Positions 24,801-32,998 of a stretch of DNA of 36,594 nucleotides are shown in pieces. The position numbers were made by a program, and so were the translations under genes. Under the pieces are notes generated by a model. The model searched no databases, was not told the origin of the DNA, and worked only from the letters and a program-made list of their open reading frames with translations. How positions within the stretch are numbered: the stretch's first letter is position 1; every line of letters begins with the position of its first letter. The stretch spans positions 1 through 36,594 of the forward strand of contig CAYUVF010000049.1 in assembly GCA_964448045.1 (NCBI GenBank), in the 5' to 3' direction. This DNA is from CAYUVF01 sp964448045 (GTDB lineage Bacteria; Bacteroidota; Rhodothermia; Rhodothermales; Salinibacteraceae).

Positions 24801-24952
24801 ATCTCTACTCCATGACCGCCTCGGCCGATCAGCGGCTCGGCAGCGACGCGTTCACCCGCTTCGAAACGCTGCGCACCCGCCTCGACGACCTGATGGACCA
24901 GTGGTCCCGCCTGCAGCAGCGCCTGCCCGTAGCCACCCGGATCGGCGACTGA
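21827..24952 (+). CDS. Secreted Asp-box / VPS10-sortilin-like beta-propeller protein
   Basis: A 1041-residue exported protein. MQRIASALAVLLLLGLASGL followed by SAPAVHAQ is a signal peptide with an A-x-A site. The mature part is built from about 11 Asp-box motifs (S/T-x-D-x-G-x-T-W): TTDYGDTW, STDAGESW, STDGGDTW (twice), SDDRGETW, STDGGETF, SLDGGRTW, TTDEGVTW, TRDGGTTW, STDYGATW and SFDDGQRW. The spacing is that of sortilin/VPS10-type ten-bladed propellers, the BNR-glycosyl-hydrolase-like family of Bacteroidota and Acidobacteriota. The last 250 residues form a separate beta and coiled domain (LDGTGQTIRVFSSLAES; DMEEQLQLNLSIRDAMSTAR). No sialidase FRIP motif is seen, so enzymatic activity is doubtful; binding or surface scaffolding is equally likely. 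Confidence 0.9.
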   Translation: MQRIASALAVLLLLGLASGLSAPAVHAQSPSAAFDSTHFQELDYRMVGPTRGGRVTAVEGHPAHPHTFYMGSTGGGVWKTTDYGDTWHNLSDGYFQSPSIGDIDVAASDTSVIYVGTGSDGIRSNVLMGRGMYKSTDAGESWDFIGLREAGQIGAVRAHPTNPDRVYVAALGHPFGPNEQRGVFRSTDGGDTWTNVLYASDSTGAIDLELNPANPDEIYAAMWRGERKPWTIISGAAEENGIYKSTDGGDTWRPLTDGLPEGLTGKINIAVTPADPDRLYALVEAPEPEEGLYRSDDRGETWTLVNGQNESLMHRPFYFTTITAHPTDPDVVYVGNVRNYKSTDGGETFERVPVTHVDVHSLWINPEDPDLMIQGNDGGATVSLDGGRTWSTQHNQPTAELYQVNVDGQFPYWLYAGQQDNSTIMVPSLPPAESAPAGPEGWWHAIGGCETGPVVPKPDDPTIVYANCKGRFGRYSRATGQEKNYYVGAQYMYGRNPAELKYRFQRVSPIEVSPHDPGVVYHGSQYVHRTTDEGVTWTTISPDLTAFKPAYQVTSGRPITRDITGEEHYSTLYEIEVSPHDPQVIWTGANDGPVHVTRDGGTTWTDVTPPDLPPNGRIDGIDISPHDPATVYIAAQRRLLDDYHPYIYRSTDYGATWTLLTPGDNGLPDDHPTRTVREDPDREGLLYAGTEYGVFVSFDDGQRWQSLRLDMPKVPITDLRVHQQDLVLSTMGRGFWVLDNLTPLHQLSDDIAAAEQHLFQPKTAYRMRYWGGQRGPSGPEYRAPGAMIDYSFAEAPTEEVTLEILDGTGQTIRVFSSLAESDTAATEAVTRMTMPGPVEEAVAPLPAEAGHNRFTWNLRYPGTWSPSGRSGRGPLAVPGQYRVRLSVGDWSETRPLRLRMDPRIEADSVTVADMEEQLQLNLSIRDAMSTARRTAVAIDSTRDRLTTAAESGAIDAAEAEALQSDLDALHSELVTSDAGSYMPPMLIDQFGYLYSMTASADQRLGSDAFTRFETLRTRLDDLMDQWSRLQQRLPVATRIGD

Positions 24953-25026
24953 TCCGTCCGGACTTCATGAATTTCAGCCGAGCGGGAGCGCTTCCACGCC
25001 GCGATTCCGAATCAATCCCTTTCCCG

Positions 25027-25695
25027 ATGGGTGAACACGAATCGATTCCACTCGATTTCATCGAGCGCCCGCCGGACGAGATGCACGCCCGGGCCGAGGC
25101 ATTCTACGCGTTGATGGACCGGCGGCGCTCGGTGCGCGACTTCAGCGACCGGGCCGTGCCGCGCCGGCTCATCGAGCGGGCCATCCAGACGGCCGGGACG
25201 GCCCCGAGCGGCGCGCATCGGCAGCCGTGGCGCTTCGTGGCGGTTGACGATCCAGCCATAAAACGCGAAATTCGCGAGGCAGCCGAAACCGAGGAACGCG
25301 AAAGTTACGAAAACCGGATGTCCGACGAGTGGCTCGACGCCCTCGCGCCCCTGGGCACCGATTGGCGAAAGCCGTTCCTCGAAACGGCACCCTGGCTGGT
25401 CGCCTGCTTTGCCGAGCGGTATGAAGTGAAAGACAATGGCGAAAAAGTTAAAAACTACTACGTCCAAGAAAGCTGTGGCATTGCGTGTGGACTATTCATC
25501 ACCGCGCTCCACTACATGGGGCTGGCCACGCTAACGCACACGCCCAGTCCCATGCGTTTCCTCAACGATATTCTGGAGCGGCCCACCCACGAACGCCCCT
25601 ACATGCTCTTCCCCGTCGGCTACCCCGCTGATGCGGCCACCGTACCCGATCTCACCCGGAAGTCGCTCGACGCCATCGCCCAGTGGAACCGGTAA
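25027..25695 (+). CDS. Nitroreductase-family (iodotyrosine deiodinase-like) FMN enzyme
   Basis: A 222-residue FMN-dependent reductase. It opens MGEHESIPLDFIERPPDEMH and carries the FMN-phosphate-binding RRRSVRDFSDRAVPRRLIER (about 29-48) and AIQTAGTAPSGAHRQPWRFV (49-68). Later come LGTDWRKPFLETAPWLVACF, KNYYVQESCGIACGLFITAL and GLATLTHTPSPMRFLN. The order and the THTPSPM..L..IL segment match the IYD/BluB side of the nitroreductase fold. Starts at 24967 or 24901 are open but lie in or near the previous gene's end; 25027 fits family length. It follows the Asp-box gene by about 75 bp on the same strand. The substrate is unknown; halogenated or nitro aromatics are the family range. Confidence 0.9.
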   Translation: MGEHESIPLDFIERPPDEMHARAEAFYALMDRRRSVRDFSDRAVPRRLIERAIQTAGTAPSGAHRQPWRFVAVDDPAIKREIREAAETEERESYENRMSDEWLDALAPLGTDWRKPFLETAPWLVACFAERYEVKDNGEKVKNYYVQESCGIACGLFITALHYMGLATLTHTPSPMRFLNDILERPTHERPYMLFPVGYPADAATVPDLTRKSLDAIAQWNR

Positions 25696-25804
25696 GACGA
25701 CCCGACCCGGCGCACGGCGCCCCCAACACATGCCGTCTCTTTGCAGGCCGCCCCCCACGCCCTGCCCCTGAATGCCTCTACACCACTCAACTGACCCCTG
25801 CCCT

Positions 25805-27547
25805 ATGCAGCACACACCCGATTCCCGATCCATCGCGTACTTCTCGATGGAAATCGCCCTCCACGCGAGCATGCCCACCTACAGCGGCGGGCTCGGCGTC
25901 CTGGCCGGCGACACCATCCGCTCCGCGGCCGACCTGGAGCTTCCCATGGTCGCCGTCTCTCCGCTCTATCGGAAAGGCTACTTCTACCAGAAGCTCGACG
26001 ACGCGGGCCGGCAGTCCGAGGAGCCCATGGATTGGGTCGTGGATGATTACCTGACGGAGTTGCCCCCGCGCGTGACCGTACCCATCGAAGGGCGCGAGGT
26101 GCAGATCCGCGCGTGGAAGTTCGACGTGGAAGGCCGCACCGGCCACACCGTCCCCGTCTTTTTCCTCGACACCGACCTGCCCGACAACGCCGAACAGGAT
26201 CGTATCCTCTCCCATCACCTCTACGGCGGCGACCAGCGCTACCGGCTCTGCCAGGAGGTCGTGCTGGGCATCGGTGGGGTGAAGATGCTGGATGCCCTCG
26301 GCTACGATGCCCTCGACCGCTACCACATGAACGAGGGGCACGCCGCGCTGCTCACACTGGCGCTACTCAACCGCTCGGCCGAGGCGCACGGGCGCACCGC
26401 CATCACCGAGGAGGACGCCGCGGCCGTGCACGACCGGTGCCTCTTCACCACGCACACGCCCGTCCCCGCCGGCCACGACACCTTCCCGATGGACCTCGTG
26501 GCGCAGGTGCTCCCCGCCAATGGCCATGACGAGCTGGGCTACACCGTCGACCTCGCCCGGACGGCGCTCGACCTCGGCCAGAACGACTCGGCGCCGCAGC
26601 AAGAAGGCGTGCTCAACATGACACATCTGGCGCTGGGACTGAGCCACTACGTCAACGGCGTCGCCAAGAAGCACGGCGAGGTCTCACGCGAGATGTTCAA
26701 CGACCCGTCGGTCGACTCCATCACCAATGGCGTGCACGTGCGCACCTGGGTCACACCGCCCTATCAAGACATCTTCGACCAGCACCTGCCCGATTGGCGC
26801 GACGACTCGTTCGCGCTGCGCAACGCCTTCCGGGTGCCCCGCCGCGACGTGTGGGAGGCGCATCAGCAGGCCAAAAAAGCGATGATCTCGGATGTCCAGC
26901 AGCGCACCAACGTCGCGCTCGATCAAGACGCCTTCACCATCGGGTTTGCGCGGCGCGTGGCCCCGTACAAGCGCGCCGACCTGCTCTTCTCCGACATCGA
27001 CCGGCTGCGGCGCATCGCCGAAGAGGCCGGGCCGCTGCAGGTGGTGATGGCGGGCAAGGCCCATCCGAAGGATGAGCGCGGCAAGGCCATCATCCAGCGC
27101 ATCTTCGACGCGCGCGAGGCGCTCAACGGCGCCGTCAAAATCGCCTTCCTCTCGAACTATGACATGACCGTTACCGGCACGATGATCGGCGGCGTCGACC
27201 TCTGGCTCAACACGCCGCGCCCGCCCAACGAGGCCTCCGGCACGAGCGGGATGAAGGCCGCCCTCAACGGCGTGCCTCAACTCAGCACGCTCGACGGGTG
27301 GTGGCTCGAAGGCTGGATCGAGGGCGTCACCGGATGGGCCATCGGCCAGCTCGGCGACGACAAAAACCCCGATCCGGTCCGCCACGCCGATTCGATCTAC
27401 GGCAAGCTGGAGCACATCATCCTCCCGCTTTACTACGACGACCGCAGCCGCTTCATCGATGTGATGCGCCACGCCATCGCACTCAACGGCTCGTTCTTCC
27501 ACACCCAGCGGATGGTGGACGAGTACGTCGTGAAGGCGTATTTGTAG
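25805..27547 (+). CDS. glgP: Alpha-glucan (glycogen/maltodextrin) phosphorylase, GT35 family
   Basis: A 580-residue pyridoxal-phosphate enzyme that releases glucose-1-phosphate from alpha-1,4-glucans. It begins MQHTPDSRSIAYFSMEIALH (1-20) and has ASMPTYSGGLGVLAGDTIRS (21-40), as in the short bacterial/archaeal phosphorylases. DRYHMNEGHAALLTLALL (171-188) and FTIGFARRVAPYKRADLLF (377-395) follow, and the PLP lysine lies in PPNEASGTSGMKAALNGVPQ with K484. It lacks the long N- and C-terminal extensions of the E. coli/animal enzymes. Start 25805 was chosen over a Met 11 codons upstream because family members begin near IAYFSME. Likely cytoplasmic and used in glycogen or maltodextrin breakdown; no other glycogen gene lies in this window. 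Confidence 0.95.
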   Translation: MQHTPDSRSIAYFSMEIALHASMPTYSGGLGVLAGDTIRSAADLELPMVAVSPLYRKGYFYQKLDDAGRQSEEPMDWVVDDYLTELPPRVTVPIEGREVQIRAWKFDVEGRTGHTVPVFFLDTDLPDNAEQDRILSHHLYGGDQRYRLCQEVVLGIGGVKMLDALGYDALDRYHMNEGHAALLTLALLNRSAEAHGRTAITEEDAAAVHDRCLFTTHTPVPAGHDTFPMDLVAQVLPANGHDELGYTVDLARTALDLGQNDSAPQQEGVLNMTHLALGLSHYVNGVAKKHGEVSREMFNDPSVDSITNGVHVRTWVTPPYQDIFDQHLPDWRDDSFALRNAFRVPRRDVWEAHQQAKKAMISDVQQRTNVALDQDAFTIGFARRVAPYKRADLLFSDIDRLRRIAEEAGPLQVVMAGKAHPKDERGKAIIQRIFDAREALNGAVKIAFLSNYDMTVTGTMIGGVDLWLNTPRPPNEASGTSGMKAALNGVPQLSTLDGWWLEGWIEGVTGWAIGQLGDDKNPDPVRHADSIYGKLEHIILPLYYDDRSRFIDVMRHAIALNGSFFHTQRMVDEYVVKAYL

Positions 27548-27564
27548 AGGGGCACGTGGGGAAG

Positions 27565-27621
27565 GGCGAGTAGCGAGTAGAGCAGACCAAACCACGCACC
27601 ACTCCCCACTCACTATTCGCC
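27565..27621. terminator. Possible bidirectional terminator between convergent genes
   Basis: GGCGAGTAGCGAGT (27565-27578) pairs with ACTCACTATTCGCC (27608-27621) at 12 of 14 positions, between the phosphorylase end and the fusion-gene end. It could end both transcripts; no T-run is seen, so it may be only a repeat. Confidence 0.4.
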
Positions 27622-27633
27622 ATGTATCAAACC

Positions 27634-30588
27634 TCAAAACGGCAGCGCCGTCTGCACACGGTAGTAGAGCCCGGCCTCGGTATCCGTGCCGAGGTGCTCG
27701 GCCGGCTGGGCCACGCCCAGCGCGTGGGCGATCCGCACGCCGCCGAGGCGCAGCGCGTTCTTGAGCTCCAGCCCGACGCCCGCGCGCTGCACCGCGTCGT
27801 CGAAGCCGTCATCCGACCACACGAGCCCGCCATCGACGAACGCGGCGAGCGTCGTGCTGCCGAGGCCGATGGCGCCTAAAATCTGCGTCTGCAGGCTCGG
27901 CACGAGCGGCATCCGGTACTCGACCGAGCCGAACAGCACCCGGTTGCCGAGGGCATACGAGCGGTAGCCGCGCACGCGCTCGGCGTCGCCCAGCGTGATG
28001 GGCACGAGGCCGGGCAGGCCAATCTGGATGTCGTCGTAGCGCGTGAAGCCTAAGAAATCCTGCGGGAACGGATCGCCCATCTGCGCCTGCACGCGACCGT
28101 AGACATAGAGCCGCTGCCGCCCGATCAGCCCCGGGAGCACGCGGTAGGCCGCCACGTCGCCGCGGAGGAACTCCGCGTCGCTGCCGAGGACGCGGGCCGC
28201 GCCCGTCGCCTGCAGGCGCACGCCCCATCCGCCGAGCGGGTGGATGATGTTGTCGCGGTACGGGCGGAGCTTCTGCCGGACGAGCGCGAGCTGCACATCG
28301 GCCTGCTGGCCGGCGGCGGGCGGCACCAGCACATCGGGCGACTCGAAATCCTCCGGATTGAGCGGCTCCAGATCGACGTAGCGCAGCCTCAGGCCGAGGC
28401 GCGTCGACAGGTACGGCGCCGTCCGCCAGTCGAGCGGCCACTGCGCCGTGACGTCGCCGCCGGTCACCTCCTCGACGAGCAGATCGTCGCTGTAAATCCG
28501 CGCCGAGCCGGGCAGCCGGTAGCCGTTGAGCGAGAGCGTCGGGCGGAGCTGGTTGTTGACGTACGACGCCAGAAAGCCGCTGCTCGACGGATCGGCCAGC
28601 GACAGCACGCCGCCCGCGCCGATGGTGTGGGTGCCGAGCGGCTCGGTCCACGACGTGAAGCCGAACAGCCCCGCATCGTCCGGCCCAAAGTAGTACGGCA
28701 CCGCGAGCGAGCCGACGTGCGTCAGATTCGCCCACGTGTGGTAGTCGCCGCGCTGCTGGATGAGCGACGGATCCGGCGCGATGTCGAGCGGCACCGTGCG
28801 CGGCGGGCGGTGCGTCGTCCAGTCCGTGTAATTCGATGGGAGATCGGGCGTTGCGGCCGACGTGCGGCGATCGGCCCGGACGGTGTACGCGCGGTCGCGC
28901 TGCTTGGACACGGTGGTGACGAGCGCCAGCCGCCCGGTCGCCTCCGCCGAGTCGGGCGGGAGCCAGTCGTGCACCGACGCGCCGAGTGCCAGTTGCGTAA
29001 CCCGCCGGTGCGCGCCCGAGTCGAGATCGGTGGCGAATACGTTGGGCACATCATCGCGCAGCGAGGTGTACGCCAGCGCCGAGCCGTCCGGCGCCCACGT
29101 CGGCTGCCGGTCGTCGTGCTCGCCATTGGTGACGGACGTGACCGCGCCCGTCCCCACATCCACGAGAATCAGATCACGCGTCCCGTCGGGCCGGACGCGG
29201 GCGACGGCGACGGTGTCGCGCGACGGATGCCAGCGGGCGTGGGCGAGCTGCACATCGCCCGAGAAATCGGTAATTTGCGTTTCGGTGCCGCTGTCGAGGT
29301 CGAGCGTGAAAAGATTGGCCGTGCCCTCCTCCAATCCGATGAACGCGAGCCGCTCGTCCTCGGGCGCAAGCGTCGGCGCGTGGGCGCGGCGGCTGTGAGT
29401 GAGGCGGCGGAGGTTTTCGCCATCGGCGTCAACGAGGAACAGGTCGGTCAGCAGCGAGCCGTTGCGGCCCCGCGTGCGGCGGGCGAAGGCGAGCCGGGTG
29501 CCGTCCGGGTGCCACGCCACGGGCGGCTCGATGGCGCCCTCCGCGACGATGGTCACGGCATCCGACGACGGATCGACCACGTGCAGCCGGCGCACGGGCC
29601 GCTCGGGCGCCGGCACCGCAAGCACGGCGATGCGCGAGGTATCCGGGCTGTACTGCACGTCGTACAGATAGCGCCCGGGCAGATCCAGCGGCGCCGTCTG
29701 CGTCGAGTCGCGCCCCGTGAGGTCGACGCCCAGCGAGTCGAGCGTTTCGAGCCGGCCCGCCATCGTGTTGTAGTAGACGTTCATGTGACGGCGCCAGTCG
29801 TCATAAAACTGGCGGTACGACTGGCCCGTCGTCGCCTGCAGCGCCGACTCGAAGTCGTGCACGCGGCCGAGCCCGAAGAACACGGTGTCGCGGTGGGCGA
29901 GCAGATCGGTCAGCGTCGAGTCGCCGTACTGGGCGGCGAAGTAGCGCGTCTGCGCGTTGCCGACGGCGTAGAGCAGCCGCCCGTTCCAGAGCGAGCGCCC
30001 GTCGCGGTACGAGAGCGCGTCATCGAGCACGGCGGCGCGCAGCCAGCGGTCGCCCCGCTGCGCGTCCCACCGCTCCGTTTCGTACTGCGCGAGCCCCTCC
30101 GTCCAGAACCGCGGCGTCGGATTGCCGATCAGCCGGCCCAGCCAGCCGAGGTTCGACTCGGTCGCCTTGTAGTGAACGATGTGTGCCAGCTCGTGCGCGA
30201 TCACCTTGCGCAGCCACTTGGCCCGGCCCGTCCAGTTCGTCGCGATATCGTTGTGATGGACCCAGATAGCGGTGTAGCCGCTGCCGAAGGGCACGGCAAA
30301 CCCGTTGCCAATCTCGTCCTCATCGGAGAGGTAGATGCGGATGCGCTCGTCGAAGGGGGCGTCGAGGTTCGCCGTCAGCGCGTCGTAGCTCGCCTCGGCG
30401 ATGGACGCGGCCTCGGCCTCGATGCCCGCCAGCCGCGCCGGATACATGATGGCGAAGTGCTCGGTCGTGGCCGCGCGCCAGTCCAGCTCGGGGTGGTTGC
30501 GCCCGTTGAACGTGTTGAACCCCTGCGCCGCGGCGGGTCCGCACAGCGCCAATCCAATCAGACAGCCGATCAGCCGATACGTCCACAT
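27634..30588 (-). CDS. Three-domain surface protein: gluzincin-like peptidase + TolB propeller + outer-membrane barrel
   Basis: A 984-residue exported protein with three linked parts. MWTYRLIGCLIGLALCGPAA ending AAQ is a signal peptide. Part 1 (about 35-270) is a peptidase-MA-like domain: KVIAHELAHIVHY carries HExxH (H132, E133, H136), and PRFWTEGLAQYETE supplies the likely third ligand E164. Part 2 (about 305-590) is a PD40/WD40-type TolB propeller, with repeats such as WHPDGTRLAFARRT, LAPEDERLAFIGLE, WHPSRDTVAVARV and WAPDGSALAYTSLR. Part 3 (about 610-984) is an Omp85/BamA-like barrel with alternating strands ending YYRVQTALPF, the last residue Phe, as outer-membrane barrels require. It is downstream of natAB by 80 bp on the same strand. 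A surface protease anchored by its own barrel is the natural reading, but substrate and export route are unknown. Confidence 0.85.
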   Translation of the reverse strand: MWTYRLIGCLIGLALCGPAAAQGFNTFNGRNHPELDWRAATTEHFAIMYPARLAGIEAEAASIAEASYDALTANLDAPFDERIRIYLSDEDEIGNGFAVPFGSGYTAIWVHHNDIATNWTGRAKWLRKVIAHELAHIVHYKATESNLGWLGRLIGNPTPRFWTEGLAQYETERWDAQRGDRWLRAAVLDDALSYRDGRSLWNGRLLYAVGNAQTRYFAAQYGDSTLTDLLAHRDTVFFGLGRVHDFESALQATTGQSYRQFYDDWRRHMNVYYNTMAGRLETLDSLGVDLTGRDSTQTAPLDLPGRYLYDVQYSPDTSRIAVLAVPAPERPVRRLHVVDPSSDAVTIVAEGAIEPPVAWHPDGTRLAFARRTRGRNGSLLTDLFLVDADGENLRRLTHSRRAHAPTLAPEDERLAFIGLEEGTANLFTLDLDSGTETQITDFSGDVQLAHARWHPSRDTVAVARVRPDGTRDLILVDVGTGAVTSVTNGEHDDRQPTWAPDGSALAYTSLRDDVPNVFATDLDSGAHRRVTQLALGASVHDWLPPDSAEATGRLALVTTVSKQRDRAYTVRADRRTSAATPDLPSNYTDWTTHRPPRTVPLDIAPDPSLIQQRGDYHTWANLTHVGSLAVPYYFGPDDAGLFGFTSWTEPLGTHTIGAGGVLSLADPSSSGFLASYVNNQLRPTLSLNGYRLPGSARIYSDDLLVEEVTGGDVTAQWPLDWRTAPYLSTRLGLRLRYVDLEPLNPEDFESPDVLVPPAAGQQADVQLALVRQKLRPYRDNIIHPLGGWGVRLQATGAARVLGSDAEFLRGDVAAYRVLPGLIGRQRLYVYGRVQAQMGDPFPQDFLGFTRYDDIQIGLPGLVPITLGDAERVRGYRSYALGNRVLFGSVEYRMPLVPSLQTQILGAIGLGSTTLAAFVDGGLVWSDDGFDDAVQRAGVGLELKNALRLGGVRIAHALGVAQPAEHLGTDTEAGLYYRVQTALPF

Positions 30589-30668
30589 GCGCTACCACCG
30601 ATGAATGGATGAAAGGACGAATGGATGAAGTCCTCCTCCCTTCCACTCCTCCGCGCATCCGTTCCTAC

Positions 30669-31856
30669 TCACACCCGAAAGATCACGTTCTCCCGCTGGA
30701 AGAGATGCGCGCACACAGCGAGCCCGATGGCGGCGAACGCGATCAGCGAACCGTAGACGAGGGCGAGATGGCCGATGGCGATGTTGCCCGCAATGACGGC
30801 TTTCGTCGCCAGCGATACGTTGAGCACCGGCACGACGGCCGTCCACGTGTTCAGTTCGATACCTGGCAGCAGCGCGATGAACGCCGGGAAAATCACCGCG
30901 ATGGTGAGCGGATTGATGATGCTCTGCGCCTCTTTGAACGACTTGGCGTAAAACGAGAGCGAGAGCTGTGCCGCGCCGAAGAAAATCGTCAGCGGGATGA
31001 GCAGCGACAACAGCACGGCAATGACGCCCGGATCGAGGATGTTGTACGCCGCATCGAGCAGGCTCTGCGGGATGTCGTCGATGAACTGCGGCGTCAGCAC
31101 GATGCTGATGATGGCGACCACTGCCGAGAGCACGCCCGTCAGCACGATGACGCCCAACTTGCCGAGGAGCAGGTGCATCCGATTGACGGGTGTGGTGAGC
31201 AGCGCCTCCAGCGTGCCGCGCTCTTTCTCTCCCGCGCCGAGGTCGATAGCCGGATACATGCCGCCGAGGAAGCAGAAGATAATGAAAACGTACGGCAGGA
31301 ACCCGCCGACGGCCTGCGCGACCTGCTCCTGCGCCGTCGCCACGTCCACCTCGCGGAGCTGCACAGCATCGGTGGCCGAGAGACTGATGTCGAGCGACGC
31401 AAATCGGGTTTCCAGCAGCTGCTGCTCGTAGCGGTCGGCCACCGACTTTAGGCGGCGAAGCAGGACACTGGTATTGTCGCCCGACTTGTAGATCAACTCC
31501 ACCGTGCCCGCCCGCAGACGGCTGACGTGTTCGGCAAAATCGGGGGCGAAGGCGAAGGCGGCGCTCAGCTCGCCCCGGCGAACCTGCGCCCGTGCCGAGT
31601 CGTCCACAACGCCGCGGACGACCTCCATGTTAGGCGCATCGGCAATCCGCGCCTCAAAGGCAGGCGGGGCGTTAATCAGCGCGACCTGCAGCGTCTTCTC
31701 GGCAGCCTGTTCGGACTGCGACTGCATCACCATCGACGTGACGATGAAGAACGCCGGGAACAGCAGCAGCGGTACGACGACCATCGCGATGATGGTGCGC
31801 CGGTCGCGCAGCGTATCAATCAACTCTTTTTTAAAGACCGTGCCGGCCTCGCGCAT
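30669..31856 (-). CDS. natB: ABC-2 type permease (NatB family)
   Basis: A 395-residue inner-membrane permease. MREAGTVFKKELIDTLRDRR leads to a first helix (about 22-43), then a large extracytoplasmic domain (about 45-180; EKTLQVALINAPPAFEARIA). The next membrane block includes the cytoplasmic coupling segment GAGEKERGTLEALLTTPVNR (about 212-231), a NatB/ABC-2 hallmark. Six helices follow, with PLTIAVIFPAFIALLPGIEL late. NatAB-type exporters pump Na+ or other substrates, though this family also handles drugs and lipids. It follows the ATPase gene by 47 bp, so the pair forms an operon; the peptidase-barrel gene 80 bp downstream may be co-transcribed. Confidence 0.9.
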   Translation of the reverse strand: MREAGTVFKKELIDTLRDRRTIIAMVVVPLLLFPAFFIVTSMVMQSQSEQAAEKTLQVALINAPPAFEARIADAPNMEVVRGVVDDSARAQVRRGELSAAFAFAPDFAEHVSRLRAGTVELIYKSGDNTSVLLRRLKSVADRYEQQLLETRFASLDISLSATDAVQLREVDVATAQEQVAQAVGGFLPYVFIIFCFLGGMYPAIDLGAGEKERGTLEALLTTPVNRMHLLLGKLGVIVLTGVLSAVVAIISIVLTPQFIDDIPQSLLDAAYNILDPGVIAVLLSLLIPLTIFFGAAQLSLSFYAKSFKEAQSIINPLTIAVIFPAFIALLPGIELNTWTAVVPVLNVSLATKAVIAGNIAIGHLALVYGSLIAFAAIGLAVCAHLFQRENVIFRV

Positions 31857-31903
31857 TGCCGCATCAGGTGGTGATCAGGGAAGATCGGTCAACAACCGCC
31901 GCA

Positions 31904-32671
31904 TCAGGCGGCTTCCACAAGGCGGATGAACTCATCCTCCAGCGTGGCCTCCTGCATGTCCGCCGCAAACGCATCGGCGGGACCTGCGTAGAGGAGGCGC
32001 CCCTTGTGGAGGATACCGAGATCATCGGCCAACAGGTTGACTTCATCCATCCGGTGCGTCGAAAAAATGACGGTTTTACCGTCCGCCTTGCACTGGCGGA
32101 CGAGCCGGATGATACTGCGTGCGGCAATGACGTCGAGGCCGGCGGTGGCCTCATCGAGCACCACGACATCGGGGTCGTGGATCATCGTCCGGGCGATACT
32201 CACTTTCTGGCGCATACCCGTCGAAAACGTGCCGATGCGCCGGTCGGCAAAGTCGTGCATATCGAGCAGATCGAACAGGGCGTCGCGCCGCTGCTCGAAG
32301 GCGTCGGCGGGCACGCGGTGCAGATCGGCGTGGTACTTCACCATTTCACGCGCGGTGAGCCGGTCGTAGAGGCCAGTGCTGCCCGTCAGGAATCCAAGAT
32401 CCTGGCAGACGGCCCGCGCGTCGGTCTGCACATCGTGCCCGTTCACCTGCACTGTGCCCGCGGTCGGCTGCAGCATCGTTGCAATGATGCGCAGCGTGGT
32501 CGTCTTGCCGGCCCCGTTCGGGCCGAGCAGGCAGAAGATGCGACCGGGCTCGCACGCAAACGAAACGTTGCTCACTGCATCGATGGTATCGCCCGTGTAC
32601 CGCGCGCCCATTTCTTTCTTCTGCTCGCGTGAGAGCGTGTACGTCTTCGTGATATTACGGACGTCAATCAT
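31904..32671 (-). CDS. natA: ABC transporter ATPase (NatA family)
   Basis: A 255-residue ATP-binding subunit. MIDVRNITKTYTLSREQKKE then NVSFACEPGRIFCLLGPNGA and Walker A GPNGAGKTTT (about 48-57); Q-loop region DLGFLTGSTGLYDRLTAREM; signature FSTGMRQKVSIARTMIHDPD; Walker B VVVLDEATAGLD; switch His in VIFSTHRMDE. The STGMRQK form of the signature and the DEATAGLD form of Walker B are usual in NatA/CcmA-type ABC proteins. It energises the permease just downstream. The ATG at 32671 is the only sensible start. It is the first gene of a minus-strand operon (natA, natB, fusion gene). Confidence 0.93.
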   Translation of the reverse strand: MIDVRNITKTYTLSREQKKEMGARYTGDTIDAVSNVSFACEPGRIFCLLGPNGAGKTTTLRIIATMLQPTAGTVQVNGHDVQTDARAVCQDLGFLTGSTGLYDRLTAREMVKYHADLHRVPADAFEQRRDALFDLLDMHDFADRRIGTFSTGMRQKVSIARTMIHDPDVVVLDEATAGLDVIAARSIIRLVRQCKADGKTVIFSTHRMDEVNLLADDLGILHKGRLLYAGPADAFAADMQEATLEDEFIRLVEAA

Positions 32672-32998
32672 TGGTGCAGTGCAGCGCCGGGAGTGAGGGA
32701 TTTCCTAATGTCAATTCCCGATGGCGCTGGTGCAAGCGCCCTTTGACGAGCGGTCCTCTCGCTTTACGAACGGGCGACGCCTCACCCGGAAGCCCTTCCA
32801 TTAAAACGGACGCCCAGGGGGCAATTGACCGGCCCACCTCGGCTTTTACGCATCGTATCATACACCGGATACCCAATGTTCGCGTTTTTCGCGTTTTTGG
32901 CGGCCATCGCGTAGGGTAGCGTGCTCCGCCCCCAGTTCGCAGGACTTCCATTCATCCGCGCAAGCAGATCCGTGACATTCCCAGCGAGGACGTCGGCC
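32672..32998. other. Divergent spacer between natA and the outer-membrane protein
   Basis: No gene supported. It should hold the promoters for both divergent operons. A small hairpin GGCGCT-GGTGCA-AGCGCC lies at 32723-32740, and a direct repeat TTCGCGTTTTTCGCGTTTTT lies near 32879-32898. Neither can be tied to a known regulator. Confidence 0.5.

Noticed and set aside
28240..30612. Plus-strand open frame (790 codons) opposite the peptidase-barrel fusion
   Set aside because: Same kind of antisense shadow; composition is Arg/Val/Gly/His-rich with no motif, while the minus-strand protein has HExxH, propeller repeats and a barrel.
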